A stretch of DNA of 64,000 bases from Crossiella sp. CA-258035 (GCF_030064675.1 NZ_CP116413.1:5302001-5366000), one strand, 5' to 3'; shown: positions 23,644-32,784, counted from the first letter of the stretch. The notes: generated by a model from the letters alone, not told the origin. Program-made: numbers and translations.

Positions 23644-24437
23644 ACCGCCACCGGGGCCTTGATGCCGGGGTGCGGGTGGTAGCCGTCCAGGGCGATGTGC
23701 TCGTAGGTGTAGTCGAACAGGCTCTCCGCGGGCTTGAGGCTCAGGCTGGGGAACGGCCGCGCCTGGCGGGCGAGCTGGGTGCGGACCTGCTCCTCGTGGT
23801 TGTCGTAGATGTGGCAGTCGCCACCGGTCCAGATGAAGTCGCCGACGCCCAGGCCCACCTGCTCGGCGATCATGTGCGTGAGCAGCGCGTAGCTGGCGAT
23901 GTTGAACGGCACGCCGAGGAAGAGGTCCGCGCTGCGCTGGTAGAGCTGGCAGGAGAGCTTGCCGTCGGCGACGTAGAACTGGAAGAACGCGTGGCAGGGC
24001 GGCAGCGCCATCCGCGGGATGTCGGCCACGTTCCAGGCGGAGACGATGATCCGCCGGGAGTCCGGGTTCTCCCGCAGCGTGCGCAGCACCTCGCTGATCT
24101 GGTCGACGTGCCCGCCGTCGGGGGTCGGCCAGGACCGCCACTGCACCCCGTAGACCGGGCCGAGGTCGCCGTCCGGCGCGGCCCACTCGTCCCAGATGGT
24201 GACGCCGTGCTCGCGGAGCCAGTTGACGTTGGCCTCGCCGCGCAGGAACCACAGCAGCTCGTAGGCGATCGAGCGGAAGTGCACCTTCTTCGTGGTGATC
24301 AGCGGGAAGCCGTCGGCGAGGCGGTAGCGCAGCTGGTGACCGAAGATCGACCGGGTGCCCGTGCCGGTGCGGTCCTGCTTGCGCGCGCCCGTGTCGAGTA
24401 CCTGGCGGAGCAGGTCTTCGTACTGCGTGTCCAGCAT
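23640..24437 (-). CDS. thyA: Thymidylate synthase
   Basis: Classical ThyA of 265 residues that methylates dUMP with methylene-tetrahydrofolate. The catalytic Cys148 lies in [26 protein letters not shown] supplies phosphate-binding Arg residues and [16 protein letters not shown] the dUMP site. Start ATG at 24437. It is the first gene of the thyA-folA pair. Many actinobacteria also or instead use the flavin enzyme ThyX; that cannot be judged from this window. Confidence 0.97.
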   Translation of the reverse strand: MLDTQYEDLLRQVLDTGARKQDRTGTGTRSIFGHQLRYRLADGFPLITTKKVHFRSIAYELLWFLRGEANVNWLREHGVTIWDEWAAPDGDLGPVYGVQWRSWPTPDGGHVDQISEVLRTLRENPDSRRIIVSAWNVADIPRMALPPCHAFFQFYVADGKLSCQLYQRSADLFLGVPFNIASYALLTHMIAEQVGLGVGDFIWTGGDCHIYDNHEEQVRTQLARQARPFPSLSLKPAESLFDYTYEHIALDGYHPHPGIKAPVAV

Positions 24438-24509
24438 GCCCGCGAGCCTAGACGAGGGGCTCGACCCGCTCCGCGACCCAGCGGCGGCGGGTCTCCACCC
24501 CGCCCTGCC

Positions 24510-24533
24510 GATCCGCTGACGCGGATCTATAAT
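24510..24533 (+). promoter_or_regulatory. Leaderless promoter and overlapping palindrome of the molybdate operon
   Basis: GATCCGC-TGAC-GCGGATC is a perfect 7-bp inverted repeat (24510-24527) abutting a consensus TATAAT at 24528-24533. The ATG of the next gene is at 24541, seven bases after the -10, so the transcript should begin at or next to the ATG. The palindrome fills the -35/-10 spacer and should act as an operator, plausibly for the HTH-TOBE protein encoded next. Confidence 0.65.
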
Positions 24534-24540
24534 CGCTTTC

Positions 24541-24939
24541 ATGCCGAATCTGCGGATCAGTGAGGCCGCCGCGCTGCTGGGCGTCAGCGATGACTCCGTG
24601 CGCCGCTGGATCGACCAGGGCCGGTTGACCGCGCTCACGCTGGACAACGGCCGCAAGGGCGTGGCCGGCACCGAGCTGGCCGCCTTCGCCCAGCAGCTGT
24701 CCGAGTCGGCCGAGCCCGGCGTCACGGTCGCCGCCTCCGCGCGCAACCGGATGAAGGGCATCGTCACCCGGGTGGTCAAGGACGGGGTGATGGCGCAGGT
24801 CGACATGCAGGCAGGCCCGTTCCGGATCGTGTCGCTGATGAGCCGGGAGTCCGCGGAGGAGCTGGGCCTGGAGGTCGGCAGTGTCGCGGTGGCCTCGATC
24901 AAGTCCACCCATGTCGTCGTCGAGATCCCGGAGGCCTGA
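24541..24939 (+). CDS. Helix-turn-helix protein with molybdate-binding TOBE (Mop) domain
   Basis: A 132-residue protein. Residues 1-60 are an excisionase-like HTH ([25 protein letters not shown]), and residues 64-132 are a TOBE/Mop domain ([24 protein letters not shown]-, [13 protein letters not shown]) that binds molybdate or tungstate oxyanions. It sits just before modA and is apparently translated from a leaderless message. It plausibly takes the place of ModE as a molybdate-responsive regulator; a storage role is the alternative. The HTH is of the small MerR-like type, not the ModE winged helix. Confidence 0.85.
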   Translation: MPNLRISEAAALLGVSDDSVRRWIDQGRLTALTLDNGRKGVAGTELAAFAQQLSESAEPGVTVAASARNRMKGIVTRVVKDGVMAQVDMQAGPFRIVSLMSRESAEELGLEVGSVAVASIKSTHVVVEIPEA

Positions 24940-24940
24940 G

Positions 24941-25693
24941 GTGCGCAGACTGACCGCACTGCTCGCGGTGCTGGCGCTGGCCGGTTGTGGCACCGCGCAG
25001 CCGGGCTCCTCCCCCACCGGCGGCACGCTCACCGTGTTCGCCGCCGCCTCGCTGACCGAGTCCTTCACCAAGCTGGGCAAGGACTTCCAGGCCGCCAACC
25101 CCGGCACCACGGTCAAGTTCAACTTCGCGGGCAGCTCGGCGCTGGCCCAGCAGCTCAACCAGGGCGCGCCCGCCGACGTGTTCGCCGCGGCCGCCCCGGC
25201 GAACATGAAGCAGGTGACCGACACCGGCACGGTCACCGCCGCGCCGGTGACCTTCGCCAGGAACACGCTGCAGATCGCGGTGCCGCAAGGGAATCCGGCC
25301 AAGGTCGGCGGGCTGGCCGACTTCGGCCGGGGTGAGCTGAAGATCGCGTTGTGCGCCGAGCAGGTGCCCTGTGGCGCGGCCGCGAAGAAGGTGTTCGAGG
25401 CGGCCGGGATCACCGCGCGGCCGGACACCCTGGAACAGGACGTCAAGGCGGTGCTGACCAAGGTCTCCCTCGGCGAGGTGGACGCCGCGCTGGTCTACCG
25501 CACCGACGTCAGGGCCGCGGGCGGCAAGGTCGAGGGCAGGGACTTCGCCGAGGCCGCCCAGGCGGTCAACGACTACCCGATCGCGCCACTGGCCAAGGCC
25601 CCCAACACCCTGGCCGCCAAGGCTTTCGTCGACTACGTCCGCTCGGAGAAGGGCCGCGCGGTGCTCACCGAAGCCGGCTTCGCGGCCCCGTGA
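24941..25693 (+). CDS. modA: Molybdate ABC transporter substrate-binding lipoprotein
   Basis: Periplasmic-type binding protein anchored as a lipoprotein: signal [16 protein letters not shown] with a perfect lipobox (LAGC, Cys16). The mature part shows ModA signatures [25 protein letters not shown] and ADVFAAA, where Ser residues bind the oxyanion, and [10 protein letters not shown]. It has 250 residues. GTG start one base after the HTH-TOBE stop. It delivers molybdate to ModB/ModC encoded next. Confidence 0.95.
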   Translation: MRRLTALLAVLALAGCGTAQPGSSPTGGTLTVFAAASLTESFTKLGKDFQAANPGTTVKFNFAGSSALAQQLNQGAPADVFAAAAPANMKQVTDTGTVTAAPVTFARNTLQIAVPQGNPAKVGGLADFGRGELKIALCAEQVPCGAAAKKVFEAAGITARPDTLEQDVKAVLTKVSLGEVDAALVYRTDVRAAGGKVEGRDFAEAAQAVNDYPIAPLAKAPNTLAAKAFVDYVRSEKGRAVLTEAGFAAP

Positions 25694-26493
25694 GCAGGAC
25701 GCGCAGGGCACGGGGCCGGCGGCCGCTCATCCTGGTGCTGCCCGCGGTGATCGGGCTGGTGTTCCTGCTGGTGCCGCTGGCCGGGCTGCTGGTCACCGCG
25801 CCCTGGACCACCCTGCCCGGCAGGCTGTTCAGCCCCGAGGTCGGCCAGGCGCTGCGACTGTCGGTGGTCTGCGCGAGCCTGGCCACGGTGCTGTGCCTGC
25901 TCTTCGGCATCCCGCTGGCCTGGCTGCTGGCCCGCGGCGAGGTGCCCGGCCGGGGCTTCCTGCGCGCGCTGGTCACGGTGCCGCTGGTGCTGCCGCCGGT
26001 GGTCGGCGGGGTGGCGCTGCTGCTGGTGCTGGGCAGGCGCGGGCTGCTCGGGCAGTACCTGGACCAGTGGTTCGGCATCTCGCTGCCGTTCACCACCGCG
26101 GGCGTGGTGCTGGCCGAGGCGTTCGTGGCGATGCCGTTCCTGGTGATCTCGGTGGAGGGCGCGTTGCGCGCGGCCGACCCCCGGTTCGAGGAAGCCGCCG
26201 CCACCCTGGGCGCCTCCCGCTGGCTCACCTTCCGCCGGGTCACCCTGCCCTCGATCATGCCGGGCGTGGTCGCGGGCACCGTGCTGTGCTGGGCGCGGGC
26301 CCTCGGCGAGTTCGGCGCCACCATCACCTTCGCCGGCAACTTCCCCGGCGAGACCACCACCATGCCGCTGGCGGTCTACCTGGCGCTGGAAAGCGATCCG
26401 GACGCCGCCATCGTGCTCAGCGTGGTGCTGCTGCTGGTGTCGGTCGGCGTGCTGGCGGGCTTGCGCGACCGCTGGATCAGTGGCGCCTCATGA
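25690..26493 (+). CDS. modB: Molybdate ABC transporter permease
   Basis: Inner-membrane channel of 267 residues with about five or six hydrophobic segments. The EAA loop that contacts the ATPase is EEAAATLGASRWLTFRRVTLP, followed by ARALGEFGATITFAGN, a stretch typical of ModB/CysT permeases. GTG start overlaps the modA stop (GTGA) and its own stop overlaps modC (ATGA), so the three genes are translationally coupled. Confidence 0.95.
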   Translation: MSRTRRARGRRPLILVLPAVIGLVFLLVPLAGLLVTAPWTTLPGRLFSPEVGQALRLSVVCASLATVLCLLFGIPLAWLLARGEVPGRGFLRALVTVPLVLPPVVGGVALLLVLGRRGLLGQYLDQWFGISLPFTTAGVVLAEAFVAMPFLVISVEGALRAADPRFEEAAATLGASRWLTFRRVTLPSIMPGVVAGTVLCWARALGEFGATITFAGNFPGETTTMPLAVYLALESDPDAAIVLSVVLLLVSVGVLAGLRDRWISGAS

Positions 26494-27521
26494 CCCTGCG
26501 CGCCAACCTGCGGGTCACCCGCGAGACCTTCGCCCTGGACCTGGACCTGACCATCGAGCCCGGCGAGGTGGTCGCCCTGCTCGGCCCCAACGGCGCGGGC
26601 AAGACCACCGCGCTGCGCGCACTGGCCGGACTCCTGGCCTCGGACAGCACAATCCGGCTCGGTGAGTCCACTTGGGACGGTCTGCCCACCGAGCTGCGGC
26701 CGATCGGCGTGGTCTTCCAGGACCACCTGCTCTTCGCCACCATGACCGCACTGGACAACGTCGCCTTCGGCCTGCGCGCCCGCGGCCTGCGCAAGTCCGA
26801 GGCCAACACCAGGGCCGCACACTGGCTGGCCAAGGTCGGCCTCACCGGCCACGCCGCGGCCAAACCCCGCACCCTCTCCGGCGGCCAGGCCCAGCGGGTC
26901 GCCCTGGCCCGCGCCCTGGCCACCGACCCGGATCTGCTGCTGCTCGACGAACCCCTGGCCGCCCTGGACGCGAGCACCCGCCTCCGGGTCCGCGCCGAGC
27001 TGGGACGGCACCTGCGCGACTACCCCGGCCACACCCTGCTGGTCACCCACGACCCGCTGGACGCGATGGTGCTGGCCGACCGGCTGGTCATCCTGGAACA
27101 CGGCCGCGTGGTACAGCAGGGCAGCCCGCGCGCGGTGGTCCGCCAGCCCCGCACCGACTACGTCGCCCACCTGGTCGGCCTCAACTTCTACCGCGGCACC
27201 GCCCACGACACCGAGATCCACCTCGACGAGGGCGGCACGCTCACCGTCGCCGAACCGGCCACCGGCCCGGTGCACGTGGTGTTCCCACCCAGCGCGGTGA
27301 GCCTGTACCCGGCCAAACCCGTTGGCAGCCCACGAAACACCTGGCAGGCCACGGTCGCCGGGATCGAACAGCACGCGCACACCACCAGGATCGAGCTGGA
27401 CGGCACCCCCGCCGTGCTGGCCGACATCACCACCGCCACCGTCGCCGACCTGCGCCTGCACCCCGGCGACACCCTGTGGGCCTCGGTGAAGGCAACCGAG
27501 ATCCACACCTATCCCCGCTGA
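26490..27521 (+). CDS. modC: Molybdate ABC transporter ATP-binding protein
   Basis: ATPase of 343 residues powering ModB. Walker A GPNGAGKTT near 33, Q-loop VVFQDHLLF, signature LSGGQAQRVALARAL and Walker B LLLLDEPLAALD are all intact. The C-terminal 90 residues form a TOBE domain (TWQATVAGIEQHAHTTRIEL) that binds molybdate and can inhibit transport when the oxyanion is plentiful. It overlaps modB by four bases. It ends five bases from a converging phosphotransferase gene. Confidence 0.95.
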   Translation: MTLRANLRVTRETFALDLDLTIEPGEVVALLGPNGAGKTTALRALAGLLASDSTIRLGESTWDGLPTELRPIGVVFQDHLLFATMTALDNVAFGLRARGLRKSEANTRAAHWLAKVGLTGHAAAKPRTLSGGQAQRVALARALATDPDLLLLDEPLAALDASTRLRVRAELGRHLRDYPGHTLLVTHDPLDAMVLADRLVILEHGRVVQQGSPRAVVRQPRTDYVAHLVGLNFYRGTAHDTEIHLDEGGTLTVAEPATGPVHVVFPPSAVSLYPAKPVGSPRNTWQATVAGIEQHAHTTRIELDGTPAVLADITTATVADLRLHPGDTLWASVKATEIHTYPR

Positions 27522-27526
27522 CCGGC

Positions 27527-28351
27527 TCAGCGGTACCCCGAGAGCCCGTCCGCCAGCTCCTCCTCATCCCCATCCCGCAGCCCCGCCAACGCCTGCTGCA
27601 AGGCGAAAGTGCCACCGATGACCCTGGCCCGGTCGAGCAACGCCTCGTCCGGAGGAAGGTGTGCCACCACGGCACGAGCCATCTCCTCTCCATAGCTGGC
27701 CCGGATCGCGGCCAGGTCCTCCGCCTGGTCGCCCAGCCCGGCCTCGTCCCAGTCCACCACGCCGGACAGTCGCGGCAGGCCGTCCCGTTCGTACCACAGC
27801 ACGTTCTCGCCGCCGAGGTCGCCGTGCACCAGCCCGGTGACCCAGTGCGGCAGCTCCCCGACCGCGACCAGCTCCGCCTCGGCCCTGGCCCGGCCGGACC
27901 CGGACATCAGCGGGAACAACTCGGCCCGGACACCCTCCGCGAACTCCGGCCAGCTGCCCGTCGACGGGAATCCAGTCTTCACCCCGGCCAGCTCCCGCAG
28001 CAGCGCGCCAAAACCGGCGGCCACCGCCTCGAACACCGGTGGCGCGGTCAGCCGGTGCGCCGCCAGCGGGTCGCCGGGCACCCGGCTGAGCACCAGGCAG
28101 GCCGGGTCACCGTCCACTTCGGACAGAGGAACGGGGGTGGCGAAGCCGAGACCCATGCCCGCCACCGATCGCAGCCGGGCCGCGCGGGCGGGCAGCCGGG
28201 ACGCGGCCGGGGCGGTGCGGGCGAAGCACACCACCCGGTCCGCGCCGAGGACCACCTCGTGGAACTGGCCCTGGTGCACCACCAACCCGTCGAGGTCCGC
28301 CCCGGGCAGCTCCCGGCGCAGCACCTCGCGGTGACGAGCGGAGATCGGCAT
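27527..28351 (-). CDS. Aminoglycoside phosphotransferase-family kinase
   Basis: APH-fold small-molecule kinase of 274 residues. The catalytic loop LVHGDLGGENVLW and the metal-binding VVDWDEAGLGD are conserved. The N-terminal Lys-bearing nucleotide loop is weak (VVLGADRVVCFAR). The start overlaps the upstream SRPBCC stop (TGATG), so the two are coupled. Such proteins include antibiotic kinases and sugar or choline kinases; the substrate cannot be told, and its partner gives no clear clue. Confidence 0.82.
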   Translation of the reverse strand: MPISARHREVLRRELPGADLDGLVVHQGQFHEVVLGADRVVCFARTAPAASRLPARAARLRSVAGMGLGFATPVPLSEVDGDPACLVLSRVPGDPLAAHRLTAPPVFEAVAAGFGALLRELAGVKTGFPSTGSWPEFAEGVRAELFPLMSGSGRARAEAELVAVGELPHWVTGLVHGDLGGENVLWYERDGLPRLSGVVDWDEAGLGDQAEDLAAIRASYGEEMARAVVAHLPPDEALLDRARVIGGTFALQQALAGLRDGDEEELADGLSGYR

Positions 28352-28857
28352 CAGGCGGCTCGCCTGCGGACCACGCGCTCCAGGATGCCGAGGGTGGCCT
28401 TGAGCGCGGACTCGGGCACCACCGGGAAGACCAGGCGCTGCTTCCACTCCGGGGCGAGCTCTGACCAGTCGTAGTAGGAGGTGACCAGGGTGCCGTCCTC
28501 GGCGGGGGCCAGGCGGTAGCCGTAGATGTGCCGGACGTGCGGGCGGACCCCGGCTTCGACGGTCCAGGCGATCTCCCGCTCCGGGACGAGCTTGGTGATG
28601 ATCACCTCCACCTGGTACTTGCCGAGGGGGCGGTCGCCGAGGGCTTCCCGGTCCATGTGCACCCGGAACCGGTCGCCTGCCCGGGTGACCGGTTCGCCCT
28701 CGGCGTCCATGAGCATGCCCGAGGCGTCGATGTCCACATGCCCCAACGGATCGGTCAGCACCGCGAAGATCGCGCCGGCGGGGGCGGGGATGAGCCGGGA
28801 CACCTCGATCCGTTCCGCGCTCTCGGCGGGTCGGGTGGCGGGGTCGTTGGTGGTCAT
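28351..28857 (-). CDS. SRPBCC-family protein
   Basis: A 168-residue START/SRPBCC protein: the opening strand RIEVSRLIPAPAGAIFAVLTDPLGH and the closing helix ESALKATLGILERVV are typical. The ligand is unknown. It is transcribed divergently from the GntR regulator and shares its intergenic palindrome, so it is a probable target of that regulator. It is translationally coupled to the downstream kinase. Confidence 0.8.
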   Translation of the reverse strand: MTTNDPATRPAESAERIEVSRLIPAPAGAIFAVLTDPLGHVDIDASGMLMDAEGEPVTRAGDRFRVHMDREALGDRPLGKYQVEVIITKLVPEREIAWTVEAGVRPHVRHIYGYRLAPAEDGTLVTSYYDWSELAPEWKQRLVFPVVPESALKATLGILERVVRRRAA

Positions 28858-28874
28858 GAGGTCGACGATAGCAG

Positions 28875-28890
28875 AAATAATCGATGATTT
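28875..28890. promoter_or_regulatory. Putative GntR operator between SRPBCC and gntR genes
   Basis: AAATAATCGATGATTT is a 16-bp palindrome with one mismatched pair, centred on ATCGAT, in the short divergent intergenic region. AT content stands out in this high-GC DNA. It is 24 bp before the gntR ATG and 18 bp before the other start, so one bound dimer could control both genes. Confidence 0.5.
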
Positions 28891-28913
28891 GCTGGATCGT
28901 CTATGGTGGCCGC

Positions 28914-29558
28914 ATGACGCTGATGCTCTCCGAGCAGGTCTACGCGCACCTGCGGGAAGCGATCATGCGCGGGGACCACGCCCCCGGCACCGCGCTCAAA
29001 CCGCACGAGCTGGCCAAGGAGCACGGGGTGAGCCTGGCCGTGGTGCGTGAGGCGCTGGTGCGGGTGGTCGGCGAGGGCCTTGCCGACCGGCTGCCCAACC
29101 GCGGCTTCGCCGTGCCCGCCTTCTCCGACCGCCGCTGGCAGGAGATCGCCGAGGCCCGCCGGACCGTGGAACCGGTGGTGCTGCGCCTGTCCATCGAGCG
29201 CGGCGACCTCGATTGGGAGGCCCGGGTGCGCGCCGCCCACCACCGCCTGGCCCGCACCCCGCCGTTCGAGCCCGCCGAGGGCGAGCACTACACCCGCGCC
29301 TGGGCGCAGGCGCACCGGGACTTCCACCGCGCGCTGCTGGAGGGCTGCGGCAACCCCGTGCTGCTGGAGACCTTCGACCGGATGTGGACCGCGAGCGAGC
29401 TGGCCCGCCGCTGGTCGGCGCTGCGCACCCCCGACCGGGACCACCTCGGCGAGCACCGCCGCCTGGAGGAGGCCGCGCTGGCCCGCGATGCCGACGCCGC
29501 GGCCGAGGCCCTGGCCCAGCACCTCACCCTGACCGCGGCCGGACTGGCCGAGGACTGA
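28914..29558 (+). CDS. GntR-family regulator, FadR/FCD subgroup
   Basis: A 214-residue repressor. The N-terminal winged helix (about 5-70, LREAIMRGDHAPGTALKPHELAKEHGVSLAVVREALVRV, core HELAKEHGVSLAVVREAL) precedes an FCD effector domain of helices with metal-ligand candidates: EARRTVEPVVLR, AHRDFHRALLEGCGNPVL and GEHRRLEEAAL. ATG at 28914; a TATGGT -10-like element lies six bases upstream, so the message may be leaderless. It probably controls the divergent SRPBCC-kinase pair. Confidence 0.88.
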   Translation: MTLMLSEQVYAHLREAIMRGDHAPGTALKPHELAKEHGVSLAVVREALVRVVGEGLADRLPNRGFAVPAFSDRRWQEIAEARRTVEPVVLRLSIERGDLDWEARVRAAHHRLARTPPFEPAEGEHYTRAWAQAHRDFHRALLEGCGNPVLLETFDRMWTASELARRWSALRTPDRDHLGEHRRLEEAALARDADAAAEALAQHLTLTAAGLAED

Positions 29559-30557
29559 TCACCCCTTGAGGAAGCGCAGCAGCTCCTCGGTGACGAACCC
29601 TGGGTTTTCCTCGACAAGCCAGTGTCCGGCCTTGGGCACGTCGACCGCGCGCACGATGTCGGTCAGCCGGGGGGCCACCGTCGCCTTGATCGCCTCCGCC
29701 TGTCCCTGCGCGGCCATGACCAGGGCCGGGACCCGCACCGGCGCGGTCGCCACGGTGTCCCGGACATCCTTGTCCAGGGCGCGGTAGAGCTCGAAGCCAC
29801 CGGAGAGGGCATCGGGCCGGGAGTAGGTCCGCGCGTACTCGCTGATCTCCTCCTCGCTGAACGGGGACCGGTCCGAGGTGCCGCCGAAAGCCGTGCCACC
29901 AAAGGAAACCTGGGGGTAGAACAGCTTCAGGTACTCGCGGACGTCGTTGCCCACCACCGCCTCGGGCACCCGCCGCTGGGAGTGGAAGGCGATGTGCCAG
30001 CTCAGCGAGCGGTAGGTGGCCCCGTCGATGCCGGGGCCGGGCAGCGGCAGGTCGAGGTAGCCCAGCCGCGCGGTGTCGGCCGGGAACTGGGCGGCGTACT
30101 GGAAGGCCACCGCGGCGCCGAGGTCGTGCCCGACCACGCGGGCGTCCCGCAGGCCGAGCCGGTCGGCGATCAGGGTGTGCACGTAGCGGGCCAGGGTGGC
30201 CTTGTCGTAGCCGGTCGGCTTGCCGGTGCTGTCGCCGAGCCCCGGCAGGTCGACGGCGTAGACGGTGTGGTGCTCGGCCAGCGCGGGCATGATCGGCCAC
30301 CAGCCGAACCAGGTCTGCGGCCAGCCGTGCAGCAGCACCACCGGTGTGCCGCGGCCGCCGGTCACGTAGTGCATGCGGACCCCGTCGACCTCGGTGAACT
30401 CGTGCCGGAAGGCGCCGGTGAACTTGGGATCGCCCTGGGTGGCCGCGGCGTGCGCGGGCACCTCGGGGGCGGCGGGTGCGGCACAGGCCGCGCCGGTGAG
30501 CAGGAGGGTCAGCGCAAAAGCCGTTGCCGCGCGGGCGAACCTTGATGTGGAGATCAT
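29559..30557 (-). CDS. Exported alpha/beta hydrolase, epoxide hydrolase type
   Basis: A 332-residue hydrolase with an N-terminal export signal (TAFALTLLLTGAACAAPA; a lipoprotein Cys is possible). The HGWPQ oxyanion loop, the nucleophile Asp in VGHDLGAAVAFQY, and the catalytic His in KAGHWLVEENPGF fit soluble epoxide hydrolases and haloacetate dehalogenases, which use Asp rather than Ser. The cap region contains HIAFHSQRR. It stands alone; its stop abuts the GntR stop tail to tail. The substrate is unknown. Confidence 0.83.
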   Translation of the reverse strand: MISTSRFARAATAFALTLLLTGAACAAPAAPEVPAHAAATQGDPKFTGAFRHEFTEVDGVRMHYVTGGRGTPVVLLHGWPQTWFGWWPIMPALAEHHTVYAVDLPGLGDSTGKPTGYDKATLARYVHTLIADRLGLRDARVVGHDLGAAVAFQYAAQFPADTARLGYLDLPLPGPGIDGATYRSLSWHIAFHSQRRVPEAVVGNDVREYLKLFYPQVSFGGTAFGGTSDRSPFSEEEISEYARTYSRPDALSGGFELYRALDKDVRDTVATAPVRVPALVMAAQGQAEAIKATVAPRLTDIVRAVDVPKAGHWLVEENPGFVTEELLRFLKG

Positions 30558-30582
30558 GTTATCTGTCCTATGTAGACGGTGG

Positions 30583-31050
30583 TCAGCGCCCGGTGGCGCC
30601 GTCGATGAGCTCGCGCAGGATGTCGGCGTGGCCAGCGTGGCGGCCGGTCTCCTCGATCAGGTGGGTCAGCGCCCAGCGAGCGCTGGCGCGGCCGCCGGGA
30701 ACGGGTGCGCCGAGGTCGGCGCAGCGGTCGAGCACCTCGTTCGCGCGCTCGACGGTCTCCCGGTAGCGGGCGAGCACCTCGGCGACGCTGTCCTCCGGCG
30801 CGGCGTGGAAGGTGGCCTGCCAGTCGGCGACCTTCGCGCCGAGGAAGGTGGCCCGCTCGACCTGGGTGAGGTGGTTGAGCAGGCCGAGCAGGTTGGTGCC
30901 CGAGGGCACCCCGGCGGTCCGCACCTGCGGCTCGGGCGCGCCGTGCACCTTCGCCGCGATCGAGTCGCGGAGGTAGTCCAGGAACCCGCGCAGGGTCTCG
31001 GCTTCGCTGCCGCCGGTGCGCGGCGGTGGCTGATCGCGGCGGCGGGTCAT
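30583..31050 (-). CDS. DinB/DUF664-family protein
   Basis: A 155-residue four-helix protein of the DinB-like DUF664 group (mini-circle protein type). The signatures are TLRGFLDYLRDSI, LLGLLNHLTQVERATFLG with the metal-site His in NHL, and RWALTHLIEETGRHAGHADILRELIDG with the HIEETGRHAGH metal cluster. Such proteins are thiol-dependent transferases or of unknown role. Its ATG overlaps the methyltransferase stop (ATGA), so the two are coupled. Confidence 0.85.
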   Translation of the reverse strand: MTRRRDQPPPRTGGSEAETLRGFLDYLRDSIAAKVHGAPEPQVRTAGVPSGTNLLGLLNHLTQVERATFLGAKVADWQATFHAAPEDSVAEVLARYRETVERANEVLDRCADLGAPVPGGRASARWALTHLIEETGRHAGHADILRELIDGATGR

Positions 31051-31673
31051 CCGGCCCGCCGGAGCAGCAGCACGTGGTCGGTGACCTCGGCGGTGCGCCC
31101 GCCCGGCCCGGTGGCGATCCGGCGCGGCGACTCGGCCCGCGCCACCGCCCACTCCGCCGGATCGAGGTCGAGCTCGGCCGCGACCTCCGGTGGCGAGGGG
31201 AAATGCGCGTCCGGGTCCTGGTCCCAGGACCACGGCGCGGTGGAGCCGTGGTCCACGACGAGTAGCCGCCCGCCAGGGTGCAGCGCGTGCGCGGCGGTGC
31301 GCAGCACGCTCGCCCGGTCCAGGTCGAACGGGGTGTGCAGGTAGTGCGCGGAGATCAGGTCGAACCGGCCACTCGGGAAGGATTCGCGCAGGTCGTGGCT
31401 CTGGGCGGTGAGCCGCTCGCCGAGGCCGAGGGACTGGGCGCGGTCGGCGAGCCGCTGGGTCGCCACAGCCGAGATGTCGACCGCGGTGACCTGCCAGCCC
31501 CGGCGGGCCAGCCACAGCGAGTCGCCGCCGCTGCCGCAGCCCAGGTCCAGCGCGGCACCGGGCGGCAGGTCCGAGGTCAGGTCGACGAGCGTGCTGTTCG
31601 GCCGCGGATCGGCGGCCGTCGGACGGGCGGCGTAGAGGTCGTTCCAGAAGGCGACCGGATCAGTGGTGTTCAT
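31047..31673 (-). CDS. Class I SAM-dependent methyltransferase
   Basis: A 208-residue methyltransferase of the TehB/UbiE-like kind. SAM-binding motif I is ALDLGCGSGGDSLWLARRGW, motif II VTAVDIS, and SAHYLHTPFDLDR follows at the active-site edge. ATG at 31673. It is divergent from an XRE-cupin regulator, a common arrangement for small resistance or detoxification methyltransferases. The substrate is unknown. Confidence 0.87.
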   Translation of the reverse strand: MNTTDPVAFWNDLYAARPTAADPRPNSTLVDLTSDLPPGAALDLGCGSGGDSLWLARRGWQVTAVDISAVATQRLADRAQSLGLGERLTAQSHDLRESFPSGRFDLISAHYLHTPFDLDRASVLRTAAHALHPGGRLLVVDHGSTAPWSWDQDPDAHFPSPPEVAAELDLDPAEWAVARAESPRRIATGPGGRTAEVTDHVLLLRRAG

Positions 31674-31740
31674 GCGGCCAAGTCTCAACAGGCCCTGGTT
31701 CGACTGGCACGGAATCTTGCCGTTCTGGCAACCTGTTCCC

Positions 31741-32319
31741 GTGGACGACATGGACGAGGTGCTTGAGGCGGTCGGACCGCGACTGCGGGCGCTGCGCAAC
31801 GCCCGCGGCATCACCCTGGCCGACCTGGCGGTGACCACCGGCATCTCGGAGAGCACCCTGTCCAGGCTGGAAAGTGGACAGCGCAAGGCGACGCTGGAAC
31901 TGCTGCTGCCGCTGGCGCGCACCTACGACGTGCCGCTGGACGACCTGGTCGGCGCACCGCGCACCGGCGACCCCCGCATCCACCTCAAGCCGATCCACCG
32001 GTTCGGCCTGACCTTCGTGCCGCTGTCCCGGCGGCCGGGCGGGGTGCAGTCGTTCAAGATGCTCATCCCGGCCCGGCGGGAACCGGTCGAACCGACCCCG
32101 CAGACCCATCCCGGCTTCGAGTGGCTGTACGTGCTCAACGGCCAGCTCCGCCTGCTGGTCGGCGACCGCGACCTGGTGCTGCCGCCCGGTCAGGCCGCCG
32201 AGTTCGACACCTCCGTGCCGCACTGGCTGGGCAGCGCCGACGGGGAGGCGGTGGAGCTGCTGGTGCTGTTCGACCCGCAGGGGGTGCGCGCGCACGTGCG
32301 GCCCAGCGCGGAGCGGTAG
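31741..32319 (+). CDS. XRE-family regulator with cupin domain
   Basis: A 192-residue regulator: helix-turn-helix (about 10-65, RNARGITLADLAVTTGISESTLSRLE) and a C-terminal cupin sensor (about 105-180, THPGFEWLYVLNGQLRLLVGDRDLVLPPGQAAEFDTSVPHWLG; core HPGFEWLYVLNGQ). GTG at 31741 or ATG at 31750; neither has a clear ribosome site. It is divergent from the methyltransferase and may regulate it in response to a small ligand. Confidence 0.87.
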   Translation: MDDMDEVLEAVGPRLRALRNARGITLADLAVTTGISESTLSRLESGQRKATLELLLPLARTYDVPLDDLVGAPRTGDPRIHLKPIHRFGLTFVPLSRRPGGVQSFKMLIPARREPVEPTPQTHPGFEWLYVLNGQLRLLVGDRDLVLPPGQAAEFDTSVPHWLGSADGEAVELLVLFDPQGVRAHVRPSAER

Positions 32320-32338
32320 TTCGCGCGGGCTCGGCTGG

Positions 32339-32761
32339 TCACTGTGCCGCGCGGCCGCGGAGCCAGGCGGCGGCCCTGGTCGGCGAGGCGCGGGACAGCC
32401 AGGCGTCCTGCACGACCTCGGTCAGCTCCCGCAGGGTGAGCTCGCCGATCCGGCTGGCCCGCAACAACACCGACGGGTGACCGTTGAAGTGCGGCGTGGT
32501 GAAGAACGGTGACCCTTGGTCTTGGACCAGGGCCTGCTTGTCGTGTTCGGAGGGCACCCAGAACACGATCACGTCCGGGTAGCGTTCACCGGTTTCCGGA
32601 TCGACGGCATCGGGACGGGGGTTGCGGAAGAACACGAACGACTTCCGGCCGACCTGGTAGACCGGGTTGTCCGCGGTGCCCATCACCACCGTGACGTGGG
32701 GCATCCCCAGCGCCAGCTCGTGCACGTCCCGCACCCGCGCCCGGCGCGACCTTGCCGACAT
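32339..32761 (-). CDS. MmcQ/YjbR-family protein
   Basis: A 140-residue protein with the CyaY-like fold of the MmcQ/YjbR family (DNA-binding-like; function not settled). Typical features are ELALGMPHVTV, a YQVGRKSFVFFR strand and FNGHPSVLLRASRIGELTLRELTEVVQDAWL at the C-terminus. It lies 23 bp after the WYL regulator gene on the same strand and may be cotranscribed with it. Confidence 0.8.
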   Translation of the reverse strand: MSARSRRARVRDVHELALGMPHVTVVMGTADNPVYQVGRKSFVFFRNPRPDAVDPETGERYPDVIVFWVPSEHDKQALVQDQGSPFFTTPHFNGHPSVLLRASRIGELTLRELTEVVQDAWLSRASPTRAAAWLRGRAAQ

Positions 32762-32784
32762 GACCACAGGGTACGTCCGCGGGC

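Noticed and set aside
27527-28351. Antibiotic self-resistance kinase for the lanthipeptide
   Set aside because: It is 15 kb away, APH kinases do not act on lanthipeptides, and it is coupled to an unrelated SRPBCC gene.
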